The position numbers and the translations under genes were made by a program. The notes below the pieces were generated by a model. The model saw only the letters and a list, made by a program, of their open reading frames with translations, had not been told where the DNA came from and did not search any database. Positions 1 through 10,600 of a stretch of 16,755 nt of DNA are shown in pieces. The first letter of the stretch is position 1. The number at the start of each line of letters is the position of its first letter. Source of the DNA: Phoronis ovalis (taxonomy: Eukaryota > Phoronida > Phoronidae); the NCBI GenBank assembly GCA_028565635.1, contig JAOXYB010022914.1:1-16755 (forward strand). The letters are read 5' to 3'.

Positions 1-15
1 ATATTATAGCACAAT

Positions 16-21
16 TTTATT
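16..21 (-). promoter_or_regulatory. Poly(A) signal AATAAA of the MOLO1-like gene
   Basis: AATAAA on the minus strand, 43 nt past the TAA. The position suits a short 3' UTR; the cleavage site itself would lie at or just beyond the window edge. Confidence 0.65.
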
Positions 22-63
22 GTTATCCTATTCAAGGAATCAATTTACGGCACCTTTCAATGT

Positions 64-213
64 TTACCTATACTGCGAAATCATTTCTTGTAACATTTTT
101 TTGTAGTTTTTGTTTGGTTCAGGCCCGGGAAGGCTTTTCACTTCATTATATATTTCTGATACACACGCATCAGTCAATACATCACTAACACCAGGGGGCG
201 TAGAGGTATAAAC
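64..213 (-). other. MOLO1-like gene, last coding exon
   Basis: Acceptor GTACTGTAG before 213. Encodes VYTSTPPGVSDVLTDACV through ..MLQEMISQYR and TAA (66-64). The YTST strand and the Leu-Thr-Asp-x-Cys pattern fit the C-terminal part of the MOLO1 domain. No hydrophobic anchor follows before the stop. Confidence 0.87.
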
Positions 214-3209
214 CTACAGTACGAAACGAAACGCACACTAATTAGTCAATCAATTGCAATCGGGTGATAAATTTAAGGCATGTTTCTTAGTGAAATTTCA
301 CTTGTGAAATTGCTCAATGTATGTAGTTTATGACTATAACGAAAGAGATTGTGCTGTTACCGTTCATATTCCAACCTTCAAAAGTTATCATAAATTAAGC
401 TGAAAACAGCAAAGAAATGGATATTTTTCAGTTTGAATAAAAATTAAATTTTTATTGACTAAATAAATATCCAGTCTGAATAAATCTGAATAATTAACCG
501 CTTGAATTTTTTTTGCTGCCATTCAATACATTTTTGAATTATTTATTTACAGATTGATAAAAACAAATTTCTGCATTTTACTAGGTAATTCTCTTAAATT
601 CATTCCAAACATTTATTTAAACCAGATTACAAATACGTATATGGGATATGGATTATAAAAAGTTAAAGACATCCCGAAATTGTTCTTATTAATTATTGAA
701 ATGAACTTTGTCATTACCTGACTTGGTATTCGTGAAATGACAATATAAACATCATTATCACAGGTATTGTAATTCCATCTTGAATCTCTCAAGCGTTCTG
801 CAAACTTTGTTATTTTATCCAAACTTGTATCAGATAGTGTCGTTCTGAACAAAAATGGAATCATTAATGACCGTACAACATAGTCCATACGTTATATATT
901 TTTGTTCTTTGCACTACACTCGTGGCATAACGTAACTGGGCGTAAATTCAGGTATTTTTTAGGGCTTCAAAAACAACATCTTAAATATATTTGCAAAAAA
1001 TGTATATATTCAAATTCAAGTTGACCACATGTTTATATATGGAATAGCATAATAACTTCTGACAAATGTTCTTATTGTTATACTTGGTTTTTGAATTTGC
1101 TACTGAGACGTTTTGCAAGGCCGCAAATACAAAAATGTCATTTTCCCTCGGGCTTTCACTAAGCTAATTATAACGACGTGTGCATGAAAAGCACGTATGT
1201 AAATTAAGTATGCCTCTTGTTGTTAAAAGCTAGTTTATTTATTACCTCGATTTAATTTCCCTTGGAAGTGCAATATAAATCTCGTAGCCTTCGTTACATG
1301 ATGTTTTTTTTGCAGTTGCTCTTTTAACTTCCGAAATCTGTCTATTGAGGTCAACTTCTGAAATAGTGCCACCAAAAATTTACAAAATAGTGTTACGGTT
1401 TTTATACTGAAAATGAGCTCGCGGTGTCAACATTACCTAACCTTCGTTCTAAAGGAGTAAAATTAAAGTACATATGGTGTGCTATTGAGCCCATTTTGTT
1501 ATTTTTCTCTGGAGTTGGCCGGGGTGATCACCTGCAGAAAACTAACAGAAATCAAAGTTTCAAAATATCTTTTTTAATAAAAAAAAAAGTGATGTGATTC
1601 CTTTGTGTACAGGAAACCAGCTAACTACTTTGTCAGTTTCCATATTTCCAGATCAGATGCCTGGTGGTTTACAATTATCTTTAGTACGCCAGTGCGAAAA
1701 ATCAAGTTTATATGCTTTTATATTTATGACTGGAAATCGCAGTATTCATATTCATTGGCTCCTTCTTCCGGTTGTACTTTACAGCCAAAACCCAGTTACA
1801 ATACACTTTGCAGTGTAAGAATGTCATGTCTTATTTGTCCAACTTTGTAAAGATGAAAACGGAACTCTATCGGATTTTTTTTGTATTTAGGTACATTTAG
1901 ATTTACTTGACTTATACTTTTAATTATATCTTTTATTTTAAAGACAAGTCTACAGAACGGGAAATAGAGTACTTAATTTATAGAATATATATTTTTGTTA
2001 TCTTTTGAAAATAGCCATACGTTGCAACAGGTAAAACAGGTCAAGCAATTAAAATCTAGTGATAATACAATTATACTTAAAATTATATACATGCACATAT
2101 ACTCCAGATCTAGTCAAAGATGGTTTGATAATAAAACTCTTTATATACTTCTAAATGAGCCGAGTGCGTTTGTGAGCACATGCATTTTTCTCTTCAACTA
2201 CCCAATTTATGACGGAGCTTTTACCTTATAGTCACGTTCAATGATCACTTTTGTCTGAAATGTGTCGAAATAATTACCATGCGCGCGTACAGTTTATTGT
2301 TTCTTTCAGCACATTTTGTTTGTTACTATACATGTTTGCATTATCGCGTTTTCCTCCTTACATCCGACATCATATTATGCTCATTATACACTATGGTAAA
2401 TACACCTGTTCTGATGTGTATTTATTTTTATATATAGTTCTGAAGTCTAAATCTTTAATTTATAATTTGGAATGTTCAATAGCATACATGCATTTCATTT
2501 TTTTTATACTGACTTTTTTTCTAGATTTTCAGCAGCGTATTTAATGGAGTAATTCTTTACCAATTAAAAGAGACGCAGCTTCTAATGCAGTCCAAGGCAT
2601 ACGGCAATGATGTTTGCACAGAAATCTAATTCAGCTGACAAACAGTTCAATTTGTTAGTTTAATTCGCTAGAACGAATCCCAGATTACAAAGTTATAACG
2701 AACGATACCGAATTCGACTAATGAGTTTTAAAGAATTCTACGAAAGCAAGGTATTTTTGACATGATATTTTCCGCAAAGTATAATATAATATAATAATCT
2801 TTTCTTGTGGTTTTTTTTCGGAACCACACTGGGTGTACATTGTAAGGTGTGTCTTAACTATATCTTCTTCGCTATCGACAGCAAATACTACATGAAACAC
2901 AAATGCATGTAAATGTATGTAACTAGCAGAAGCTTGATGTCTGGGCTTGCAATTGATTTACCACGGTTCTCTAGTATCGGGGGCTCTCCATTGGTTTCGT
3001 TTTGTTATGTCACATTTCAACTTACCTTCGTCATAGGTTATTATGTTATCAGGATTACATACATATGAACCACACTTCGGAAAGTTTCCCGCCGTCCATC
3101 CATCGCTTGGCCTCTCCCCTAAGACACCTTGTAATACACAAGCACAGCTCCATAACAAATTTAATATCAGTAACAGGTACTGAACCTGCAGCGTTGATAA
3201 CAAATACAT
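64..3209 (-). CDS. MOLO1/TPM-domain secreted protein, four exons, complete
   Basis: Joined exons 3209-3026, 1357-1246, 844-718 and 213-64 give 573 nt, 190 residues plus TAA. Intron phases 1, 2 and 0 all match and every intron is GT..AG. Residues 1 to about 27 are a signal peptide (hydrophobic YLLLILNLLW core). The domain follows: KCGSYVCNPDNII (45-57), NEGYEIYIAL (83-92), a helix with FAERLRDSRW, CDNDVYIVIS (127-136), then VYTST (142-146). This order (Cys..CDPDGIL-like start, GYxIxxAL strand, fA..L...W, CDNDV strand, YTSTG-like strand) is that of the MOLO1 family (TPM fold). In C. elegans MOLO-1 is an auxiliary subunit that boosts levamisole-sensitive acetylcholine receptors. Cysteines predicted in the mature chain: 46, 51, 82, 127, 158. 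Unlike MOLO-1, no transmembrane segment follows the domain, so a secreted product is inferred. An in-frame TAA lies upstream of the ATG. Family call is strong; a receptor role here is unproven. Confidence 0.88.
214..717 (-). other. Intron 3 of the MOLO1-like gene
   Basis: AT-rich spacer between CAG|GTAATG and CTGTAG|GTT. The pyrimidine tract before the acceptor is weak. Nothing else recognised. Confidence 0.8.
718..844 (-). other. MOLO1-like gene, coding exon 3
   Basis: Acceptor TTTTTGTTCAG before 844, donor CAG|GTAATG after 718. The first base completes AGA (Arg99). Encodes TTLSDTSLDKITKF, AERLRDSRWNYN and the family-typical CDNDVYIVISRIPSQ. Ends in phase 0. Confidence 0.88.
845..1245 (-). 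other. Intron 2 of the MOLO1-like gene
   Basis: GTAATAA donor, TTTTTGTTCAG acceptor. AT-rich, no coding or repeat signal seen. Confidence 0.8.
1246..1357 (-). other. MOLO1-like gene, coding exon 2
   Basis: Acceptor CACTATTTCAG precedes the first base at 1357; donor GTAATAA follows 1246. Its first two bases AA complete GAA with exon 1; it then encodes VDLNRQISEVKRAT and NEGYEIYIALPREIKS and ends with AG (phase 2). Too short to be seen as an ORF. Confidence 0.87.
1358..3025 (-). other. Intron 1 of the MOLO1-like gene
   Basis: About 1.7 kb of AT-rich sequence between GTAAGT and TTTCAG. Short ORFs occur on both strands but none has recognisable protein content. A small TAA/TA-rich patch lies near 2775-2800. 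Nothing else supported. Confidence 0.75.
3026..3209 (-). other. MOLO1-like gene, coding exon 1
   Basis: Starts at the ATG (3209-3207) and ends ..GAC GAA G before a strong GTAAGT donor (3025-3020). Encodes the signal peptide and the start of the domain with CGSYVCNPDNIITYDE. 61 codons plus one base (phase 1). The next donor-free stretch of the same frame runs on only to about 2958 and is intronic. Confidence 0.88.
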
Positions 3210-3387
3210 GATCTCCTCTAGTTGGAACAGTTAAGGTTCAAGTTTTGACTATGGAAAAACTATGGCCTTAAGTTTTAACTTGTTTGATTGATTAATATAC
3301 ATCCTCTTAGTAAGACGGCCTTGGAAGGGATTTTTTTGGGGTGTTCGGGTACTTAAATTGTGTCCCTTTTATACCGCTACATTACTG

Positions 3388-3410
3388 TCACAGGTCATAT
3401 GACAATGTGA
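3388..3410. repeat. Small inverted repeat with E-box core
   Basis: TCACA (3388-3392) and TGTGA (3406-3410) flank the perfect palindrome GTCATATGAC (3394-3403). The core holds CATATG, a CANNTG E-box. It sits about 180 bp upstream of the MOLO1-like start codon; function not shown. Confidence 0.5.
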
Positions 3411-3710
3411 TAATGGTTAACTGATACATAGTATTCAAATATTGTTTTTACTTATACATTTTGAAATAAACAAAAAAGCAGTATTACTGTTATCACTACT
3501 GAATATTGAAACCATTAAAGGATTGCATGTTTAAAGGTTTAAAAATATTTAAAATAATATAAATTGCTAAAGCAGGACATTTTCAATTATATGATTATGC
3601 TCTAGTTACGTTAAATATAGGAGGTCATTCCGTAGCCTATTTATCAACGGCTCATTTACGCTTACATTTTTTTGTGAAATTAAATGGAAAATTCAACAAG
3701 ATAACAATGA

Positions 3711-3767
3711 ACAAGGAAACATGTAAAATTTACAACTTTTTTGCGTAAATTTTCCATGTTTCCTTGT
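3711..3767. repeat. Near-perfect hairpin, 23-bp arms
   Basis: Arms 3711-3733 and 3745-3767 are reverse complements at 22 of 23 positions (single T/C mismatch at 3724/3754) around an 11-nt loop (3734-3744). Each arm contains AAGGAAACATG or its complement. No gene overlaps it. Short for a typical animal pre-miRNA; it could be a foldback remnant or a local inverted duplication. Confidence 0.8.
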
Positions 3768-4512
3768 GCGTACAGATACTAAAATTGAACGCGCTTATAC
3801 TTTTTTTGCGCACATTCATGCAACAATCGAGAGACGCGGATAGCGCGTTAGGTAAATATAAACTGGATGAAGAAAAAAAGAAGTTGGACATCTATGTACA
3901 GCACATTTTTTTCTGTTTTCATGGCTATACAAAAAACATAATGGTACTATAGTACTTTATCGTGTTCAATGATAACGATTGCCTACATGCTATCCGATTT
4001 CAAGAAATGCAATTTTAGCTCTTTTCTCGATTTTTCGGTGGACTTCAGGTTGCTTTTTAATTTATAGCACGTTAAATTCGCGCCGTCTTATCTAGAAGAC
4101 GTTTATTTCGCACCATAAATCATGCGTGATCTTCATACCATTGTATATATTAGCAGTAGAGAAGTTTTTTTTTTCTGTTCTATATGTAAAAATAACATTT
4201 TTGGGTTGTCTGTTTGTCCCCGGGCTGTGTATATAGCCCATGTTTACAGTTTACTGCTGCAATTTACCAATTTACTATTGGGTAGATTTTCGCGCCTTAG
4301 GCCACTTTTCCTATCTCAGACGCAGAAGAATTCTTAAGGAAAAGCAAACATGCCAAGTTTTGTATACAGTGCACTTTGTAATATGTAACTTCGTAACGTA
4401 AAAGACAGATATGGGAGATGTGGTTAAACTGAATCAACTTATTTTTTATATAATTGGAATGTTGTTCTAAAATGAAATCGAAAAGATGTTCCTTCATTGT
4501 GTACTTCCGGTT

Positions 4513-4614
4513 ATGTCTCGAGCGAAGCCGAAGGATCCGTGGGTGAGGTCCTTCGAAGTTTGTGACCCAGAAAGGCACCATAAGGGTTATACGATATATA
4601 AAGTAACATCAAGG
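4513..4614 (+). other. RPS6KC1: RPS6KC1 exon 1 (start, PX beginning)
   Basis: Begins MSRAKPKDPW, contains HHKGYTIYKVTSR, and ends AGG|GTAAGG in phase 0. An in-frame ATG also lies at 4486, after an in-frame TAA at 4468. The 4513 ATG is chosen because the MSR.. start and the spacing to the GYTxYKVT motif match the usual N-termini of RPS6KC1 and SNX15. It has G at -3. The 5' end of the transcribed exon is unknown. Confidence 0.9.
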
Positions 4615-7600
4615 GTAAGGAAAGCCTACTTTTTGTTAAAATGTTTGTCAAACTTTCCATATTTATTGGAGATGACACAGGGTACCGTACGTTCGCTCAT
4701 CCGGTACGATGGCGATAGTATTACTTAAAGTTAAACATTGAAGGAAGGCGCGTTCCAGTTAATATGGTTAGGGCGTATAGAGGATATTCTTTAAACTTTA
4801 CAACCTCTGGAAAATCTGAGACTTAACACCAACTGGAAACTATCATTCGGAGTCCACCCTCTGGAAATTGCATTAGGAGAGAGGTATAGAGGATAGAAAT
4901 TCAGTTTTATACCCTCTGGAAAATGAGTATAACACCCCCTGGAAATTATCAATCTGAGCCCTCCTGGAAATTAAAACCCAACATGTAGTAACAGAGGCAT
5001 AGAGGATAGAATTTTAGTTTCATACATACTCGCTGAAAAGTAATCGTAGCACCCACTGGAAATTATCAATCTACCCCCCCATGAAATTCTCCATGCATAC
5101 AAATGTACCTGCATTTAGTTGCAACGACAGTCTAAGATTAAGCGTCCTGGCTGGCGTAGTGTATGTCCGGTGGGACACTGAAATAAAGTGGTTGAGGAGG
5201 TTTGAACCAGGACTATACCGAAATCAGTTCCCTATCCAAGATCGAAATTTTTCGACAAGCAAACAAGACTTGTGTGTTATTCTGATTTCAGCACGTTAAA
5301 CACAGACTGGACGTCACGCACGTGTAAAAACTAAAATCTGGCAACCAATTTCAAGAGCGAAATCATCGATAAATCCTATTTAAAAAATATTTATCCCTAC
5401 CGATAAACTTGTATGTTTTGATATAAAGCTATTTACAAACATCTGGTACCTGTTTAAAGCCTGACGTTTGTAAATTGCTCTGCTTTCGGGCGCCATAATA
5501 CCAAATAATGTCAGCTGTTTGGACATCTTTTTGTGTGTATCGTCTGCACTGCAGTGACCTAAATAGGTCGTCCCGCTTTACGACTGTCGTATCCCTATGC
5601 TGTAAAGTTAAAACTGGATGGTACTCGGGGCATGGTTTAGCCGTTTGATGCAGGTATTTTACTGTCCTTTCTCTTCCACCAATTTCGTACATTTTTGCAC
5701 ACTTGTATGAATGTTCATGGAGTAGTAGAATAAATAGAACCTAAATCTTCTATATTTACTAAGGAATGATTTTTAATAAATATCTTATATACTAGGCATG
5801 ATTTTTTCATTTCGCACTAACCCATAAACATAGGTGGATTTTACCCCCCTGCCCCCTATATTAAACGCTATATGTTTGGGGGTCATTGCGATAGCTTTTG
5901 AGATGATCCCTAAGACTTCGTAGGTTTTCCACATAAAATATATATGGCAAATGCTAGACGCTGTAAATATATTGTCAAAAGATCTTTGGAAAAGGATTTG
6001 GTAAAATTCACTAAACTATGGAAGCCTGAAGTGACATTTGTGAAAAAATATTGTCCCGAACACTGAACTTATTACTTCAAATAATATATCTGTTTATGCT
6101 TGCCTCGGGTATATATAGTAATACAATTTAAGCTTCCAACAAGTAACAACCCATTTTGTATTTTCTATTAGCAGTAACAAAAACAGCATTATATTTCCTA
6201 TAGGCTTCAATGCAATTTTCATCAAATTTGGACAAAAACCATTCTTAAATGATTGCTTCGAAGGTTCTTTTATCAACATAGAGTTATTGTTCTTGAAATT
6301 CTTGACACACATTGGGCATCAAAATCTCAAAAATTTTGTGTCTCAAATATCTTTTAAATCTCGTCCAATTAATTTCTCCCACACAAAGAGTCCAAGTAAC
6401 AAAATGAACATTGATATCCTGACAATTATCCAGGCAAGCAGGAGAAAAAATTAATCTTTAAATAGTACATGGCTCATTCTGAAACTCCTGGTGGGAAATA
6501 ATGTTTTTTTCTCAGAAGTGTAAGCAGATATTAAAATGATCTATTTTCATTAAAAAAATTATAATAGCCCTCAAAAACAGCTCCTGGTTACAGGTCTTCG
6601 TTTTTCTCTTAGTAATAATTCATTGTCATCTTCTCATTTTGCAGGTATATCCAGTTAGTTCCCCAGAAGCTGTTACAGAGGTAATTTGTTTGCTTTCAAT
6701 ATTCATTTGTTTGGCCTTTGGGTTGACTCGGGAGTGGATCCACAAATTACCATCGTCACAAATTTGTCGATTTTGCTTGCAAAACTTTTCCTGAATACTA
6801 TTAGTCAGTGGAACACTCTATTATCCGATAATTTAAACTGTGAAACACCAGATGCATTTGAAAATGGTCTATCGAAATACATCAGCAAAGAGTCCTGTAA
6901 TTGACCTCACCCACTGTTTTTATTTGCACATCACCATTTTCGATTGATTAGGAATAGCCTAACCATATTTTCTAGTAAATGAGACCTGTTGCATTTATAA
7001 CTACTTTGCAAACATATATCCCAAATACAGCGAGTTAGTTAGAGTTCTATCTAAGCCTGGAAAATGAACTGAAGAGGAACATCTGTAAATTTAAATATTT
7101 ACTGATAGTAAATTGCACCGATGTTTTTTTTTCAGATTGTTGTCTGGAGGCGATACAATGACTTCAAGAAACTTTATCAAAAGCTTTCAACTCTTCACAA
7201 AGCTCTTCACAGAAAGGGGGAATTCCCCATTTTTGCTAAACCAAAGGTTTTTGGTGAGTAATGATGTCAGTTTTTATAACTGCAACTAATACCAGTTGAA
7301 CACTGGCAGTATAAAGATAGTATGGCATGCACTTAGCAAATTATTTTTGTCTGAACTTCATCAAAATTGCCACTGATCTACCATCTTAAAAAGGTAACTA
7401 TCTCTGTTGGTGTCTAAACAATGTAATCATTGTGTTGACTGGTATAGGCTCACAATAACTTGTGAACAATAACTGTACATAAACTAAATCCTTTGTTCTT
7501 TTGTTATGTAAATACGAGTTAGCATAAATAACTTGACTGGTGAATATTCACACACTCCCAACCAAGACATGAAGTAGTGAAGAATTGCTCTGTACACTCT

Positions 7601-10600
7601 AGAGAAATTTGAAATTGCTCAATATACAGTACTGCATGTGATATAGAATGATGTGTTCTTAGTTTGTCTGATGTTACAGTAGCCATATAATGAATATGAT
7701 ATGCAAGAATTTTCAGAAGCGTTTTAGTCCCATCTTGATGATGACCGAAATTAATATTTAAAGCTGTCAGATTCGTAAATATGATATTATGGAATTGGTT
7801 TAGAATAGAATGATGAGATGATTAAACAACAATTATCAGGAATCAATGGAACAATTAAATTTAGTACAGGAATGACTCTAAAAGTTTGAATGTATATTCA
7901 CCTGGGATTTATTAATGTATTAGAAGGATAAAGACTTTGGAATTTGAAGTACAAGATATGAAATTTAATTCTAATTGTTAATCATAATATAGTATCACTT
8001 ATTATTCTCTGTTACATATATTTCCTTATCTAAATCAAATCCCTAGATTCAACAACACTACAGTAATTCATATTGATTGTTACTGGCCTGTGGCATGTCA
8101 CTAGCGATAGTGATATATTAATTAAATGTGTATCATACCAAATACATAGCTTAAGTTGTGATAGTATGAGTCTTACGTATATCGTATTATTTTAAATTTA
8201 CCAAAATCAATAATTTGTTTGTCCCCCAGATAAAAATGCTCCATTTACTTTGTACCTATTCTGTTTGGATTGTTCACCTGTGTTGTACAATATTTCAGGT
8301 CGATTTGATGAAGCTGTCATTGAGGAAAGAAGAAAAAGTGCTCTTGATTTGTTAAATTTTGTTGCGGCACAATCTCACCTTTTTATGTGCGATGATTTTC
8401 AGAGTTTCTTTGAGGTATGTGGGATGTAGTATGAAATGTTTTACAACCACTGAAATATAGTAACCTAAAGTTTTTGAAACTATTTAAATTTTAGTATATT
8501 TAGAACTTACAAAGTGGCTGATGTCTAGCTAATGTACAGTTACCTTATAAAAATGTGTTGCAAAGCTGAGATATGTAAAAAAAATTAAATTCAACAAAAT
8601 TCAGCATATAAACTTCACGAACCTATTAATCAAATCTGCCTTGAAATTGAAACTTTATATTATAGGGTGGTGATAAAACTGTTTACAATGAAATACGTGA
8701 AATGGGAGATACAGCTTTACTGCAGCCATTTCATATGAGTACAACTAGTGAGGACCATAGTACTGCTGATTCTACGACATCAACTCCAGCACCTTGTGAA
8801 CAGTAAGTTCTCGGTGATCAGGACTTCATCAATAGTTAGTATGTTTGCCAGAGACGTATAATGAAAAAAAACCTACAGTTTTGAAAGAAATCCATTTAAG
8901 CAACACCAATAGTGATGTCAGTTTGTTTCTTTAAAGTATGTAACCATAAAAAACAACATCAAAATATATGAAATTTAGTAATTTTGCTCAGTGAAATTGA
9001 ACCAACAGAAGAGATAGATTTTTGTAAAACACTCCTGTCAAAACCAGATACTAAATTCTTTCAAAATATAATTTGCATATCAGATGACGTAAAGTGAACT
9101 GATTGTTTTACAGGGATGGGTTAGCACAGAGTCTTGGTGGAGTTTGGAAATACAGAAAACCCGGTGATACTATTAGTTTGAATGATGATGATGACGACGA
9201 CGATACATCGTTTACAGATGACTCGGCTCTCAGTACACCATTACCTGACACAGATATTACATTCTTTGATCCTCTTAACGAAGCCCAAGAAGTATCCACT
9301 AGTGAAACTAGTCATGTAGATCAACTGCAAGTTAGCAATTCATGGTTGTTAAGTGCCATGAATGAATGTACTGAGCTGAAAACACCGGAGATGCCTCGAA
9401 AAATGTTGTCGGCTGAAACTAATCTACTGGAACTGCCTAGCCCTCCTGAAGAATCGCCAGATAAAGAGCCAAGTACAGATTTTCAAACTGGTGATATGCA
9501 AAGTTGTGAGGACTCTCTAAAAGAGAGTGTGTCGCAGTTTGATCCATTATCAACAAATAATCCAGCTATGAAGACCGATACCAAGGCTTCTGAATTGTCT
9601 GTAATTAAAGAATTAGCTTCCCGTGAACGCTCAAAAACTGCTGAAAGTGTTACAAATATGGATTTGGGTGGAAAGGATGATTACATTTATCAAGCTGCTA
9701 ATCAAATAAGTTTAGCAAAAGAATGCGAAGCCAATGGAAAATATGATGCAGCTTTTGGCTATTACAAGAGCGGTGTTGGTATTTTGCTGAAGGGAGTTCA
9801 AGGTTTGTTACTTTTCCTGCTGTCACCTGTGCAATTCTTGAAATAAGTATACGATAAGTCATACATATTAGTTGTTCATCAACCTTCAATATCAAATGAA
9901 TCATTGTCTGTGTTTATCTTTATTTATATATACTAGACTTTATATGTAATAGCAAGGGACTATGTAGCAATTCTTCAAGAGTAAGCTTATATCCCACTCT
10001 CGTGTGTCTCTCTGAAAATCATATATTATTTTAACGTTTTAGTGGGGAAAATATTTTTTATCAGCGTAAGTGATATAATACCTGACAAGATTTCAGAATT
10101 TTTGAATGTGTCATTTTCTTAGAAAAGTTCTTGTGCTGCAAATTTCTGTTATAAGTTATAAGCTGATTGTGGCTCATAGTTTAACCTGAGCAGTTATCAA
10201 CCGTAAGTGAGAAAACCAAGTATCCTCATTGTCCGGGGTTCCAATTCAATATGTATGCTTATCATAAATAAAAAAATTGGAAATTTGTTATCCTCTTAGG
10301 TACTGATCCTGAGGAAAAATGTTTCAACATTTTTTTCCCACTAAAGCGTGAAAATAAAATATGACTTTCAAGGCGACATGGGACAGTGGGATATACTTTA
10401 CTTGACATAGCTTTGCGATAGTAGGAAGACAAAACAATTTTTTCCTAAAACCATGAATCAAATTGATCTGTAGAAAACCTTCAGTGTCTTGCAAATGATT
10501 TTTAGGAGACACTAATAAATCTAGGAGAGATGCAGTACGAAGAAAAACAGCGCAATACCTACTAAAAGCAGAAGATATCTATAAACGAAACGTAGCTAGT

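Larger units (their letters stand above)
3210..4512. other. Head-to-head intergenic region
   Basis: Separates the start codons of the MOLO1-like gene and RPS6KC1, so both 5' UTRs and promoters should lie here. No transcription start can be fixed from sequence. It contains the palindrome at 3388-3410, the hairpin at 3711-3767 and a minor CGTCTT/AAGACG repeat at 4084-4101. Confidence 0.7.
4615..6644 (+). other. RPS6KC1: RPS6KC1 intron 1
   Basis: About 2 kb. Holds a three-copy tandem repeat (4776-5088), a possible antisense small gene (5115-5692), a short foldback (5813-5890), and an AT-rich part near 6100-6400 whose look suggests an old dispersed repeat, which cannot be verified here. Confidence 0.8.

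Noticed and set aside
1594-2544. Overlapping plus-strand ORFs of 70-97 codons
   Set aside because: Composition is that of translated AT-rich DNA with no domain motif; they lie within an intron of the minus-strand gene.
2718-2900. Extra cassette exon of the MOLO1-like gene (VFAVDSEEDIVKTHLTMYTQ)
   Set aside because: Phase would allow it, but the donor (GTTCCG) is poor, and the MOLO1 pattern runs directly from exon 1 to exon 2.
3764-3952. Plus-strand ORF in the intergenic region
   Set aside because: Its frame starts inside the hairpin, has no recognisable motif, and lacks convincing splice sites.
4447-4453. TATATAA as TATA box of RPS6KC1
   Set aside because: Such strings are frequent by chance in this AT-rich DNA, and the start of transcription is unknown.
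4297-4581. Minus-strand ORF over RPS6KC1 exon 1
   Set aside because: It is the shadow of the true PX exon on the opposite strand.
6094-6312. Minus-strand ORF in intron 1
   Set aside because: Lys/Asn/Leu-rich translated AT-rich DNA, perhaps part of an old repeat; no splice or domain support.
4513-9113. SNX15 (PX-MIT sorting nexin) instead of RPS6KC1
   Set aside because: The same reading frame continues in phase into kinase exons with family-specific motifs, which SNX15 lacks.
10324-10512. Minus-strand ORF at the end of intron 6
   Set aside because: It falls within the right arm of the foldback element and the exon 7 acceptor.
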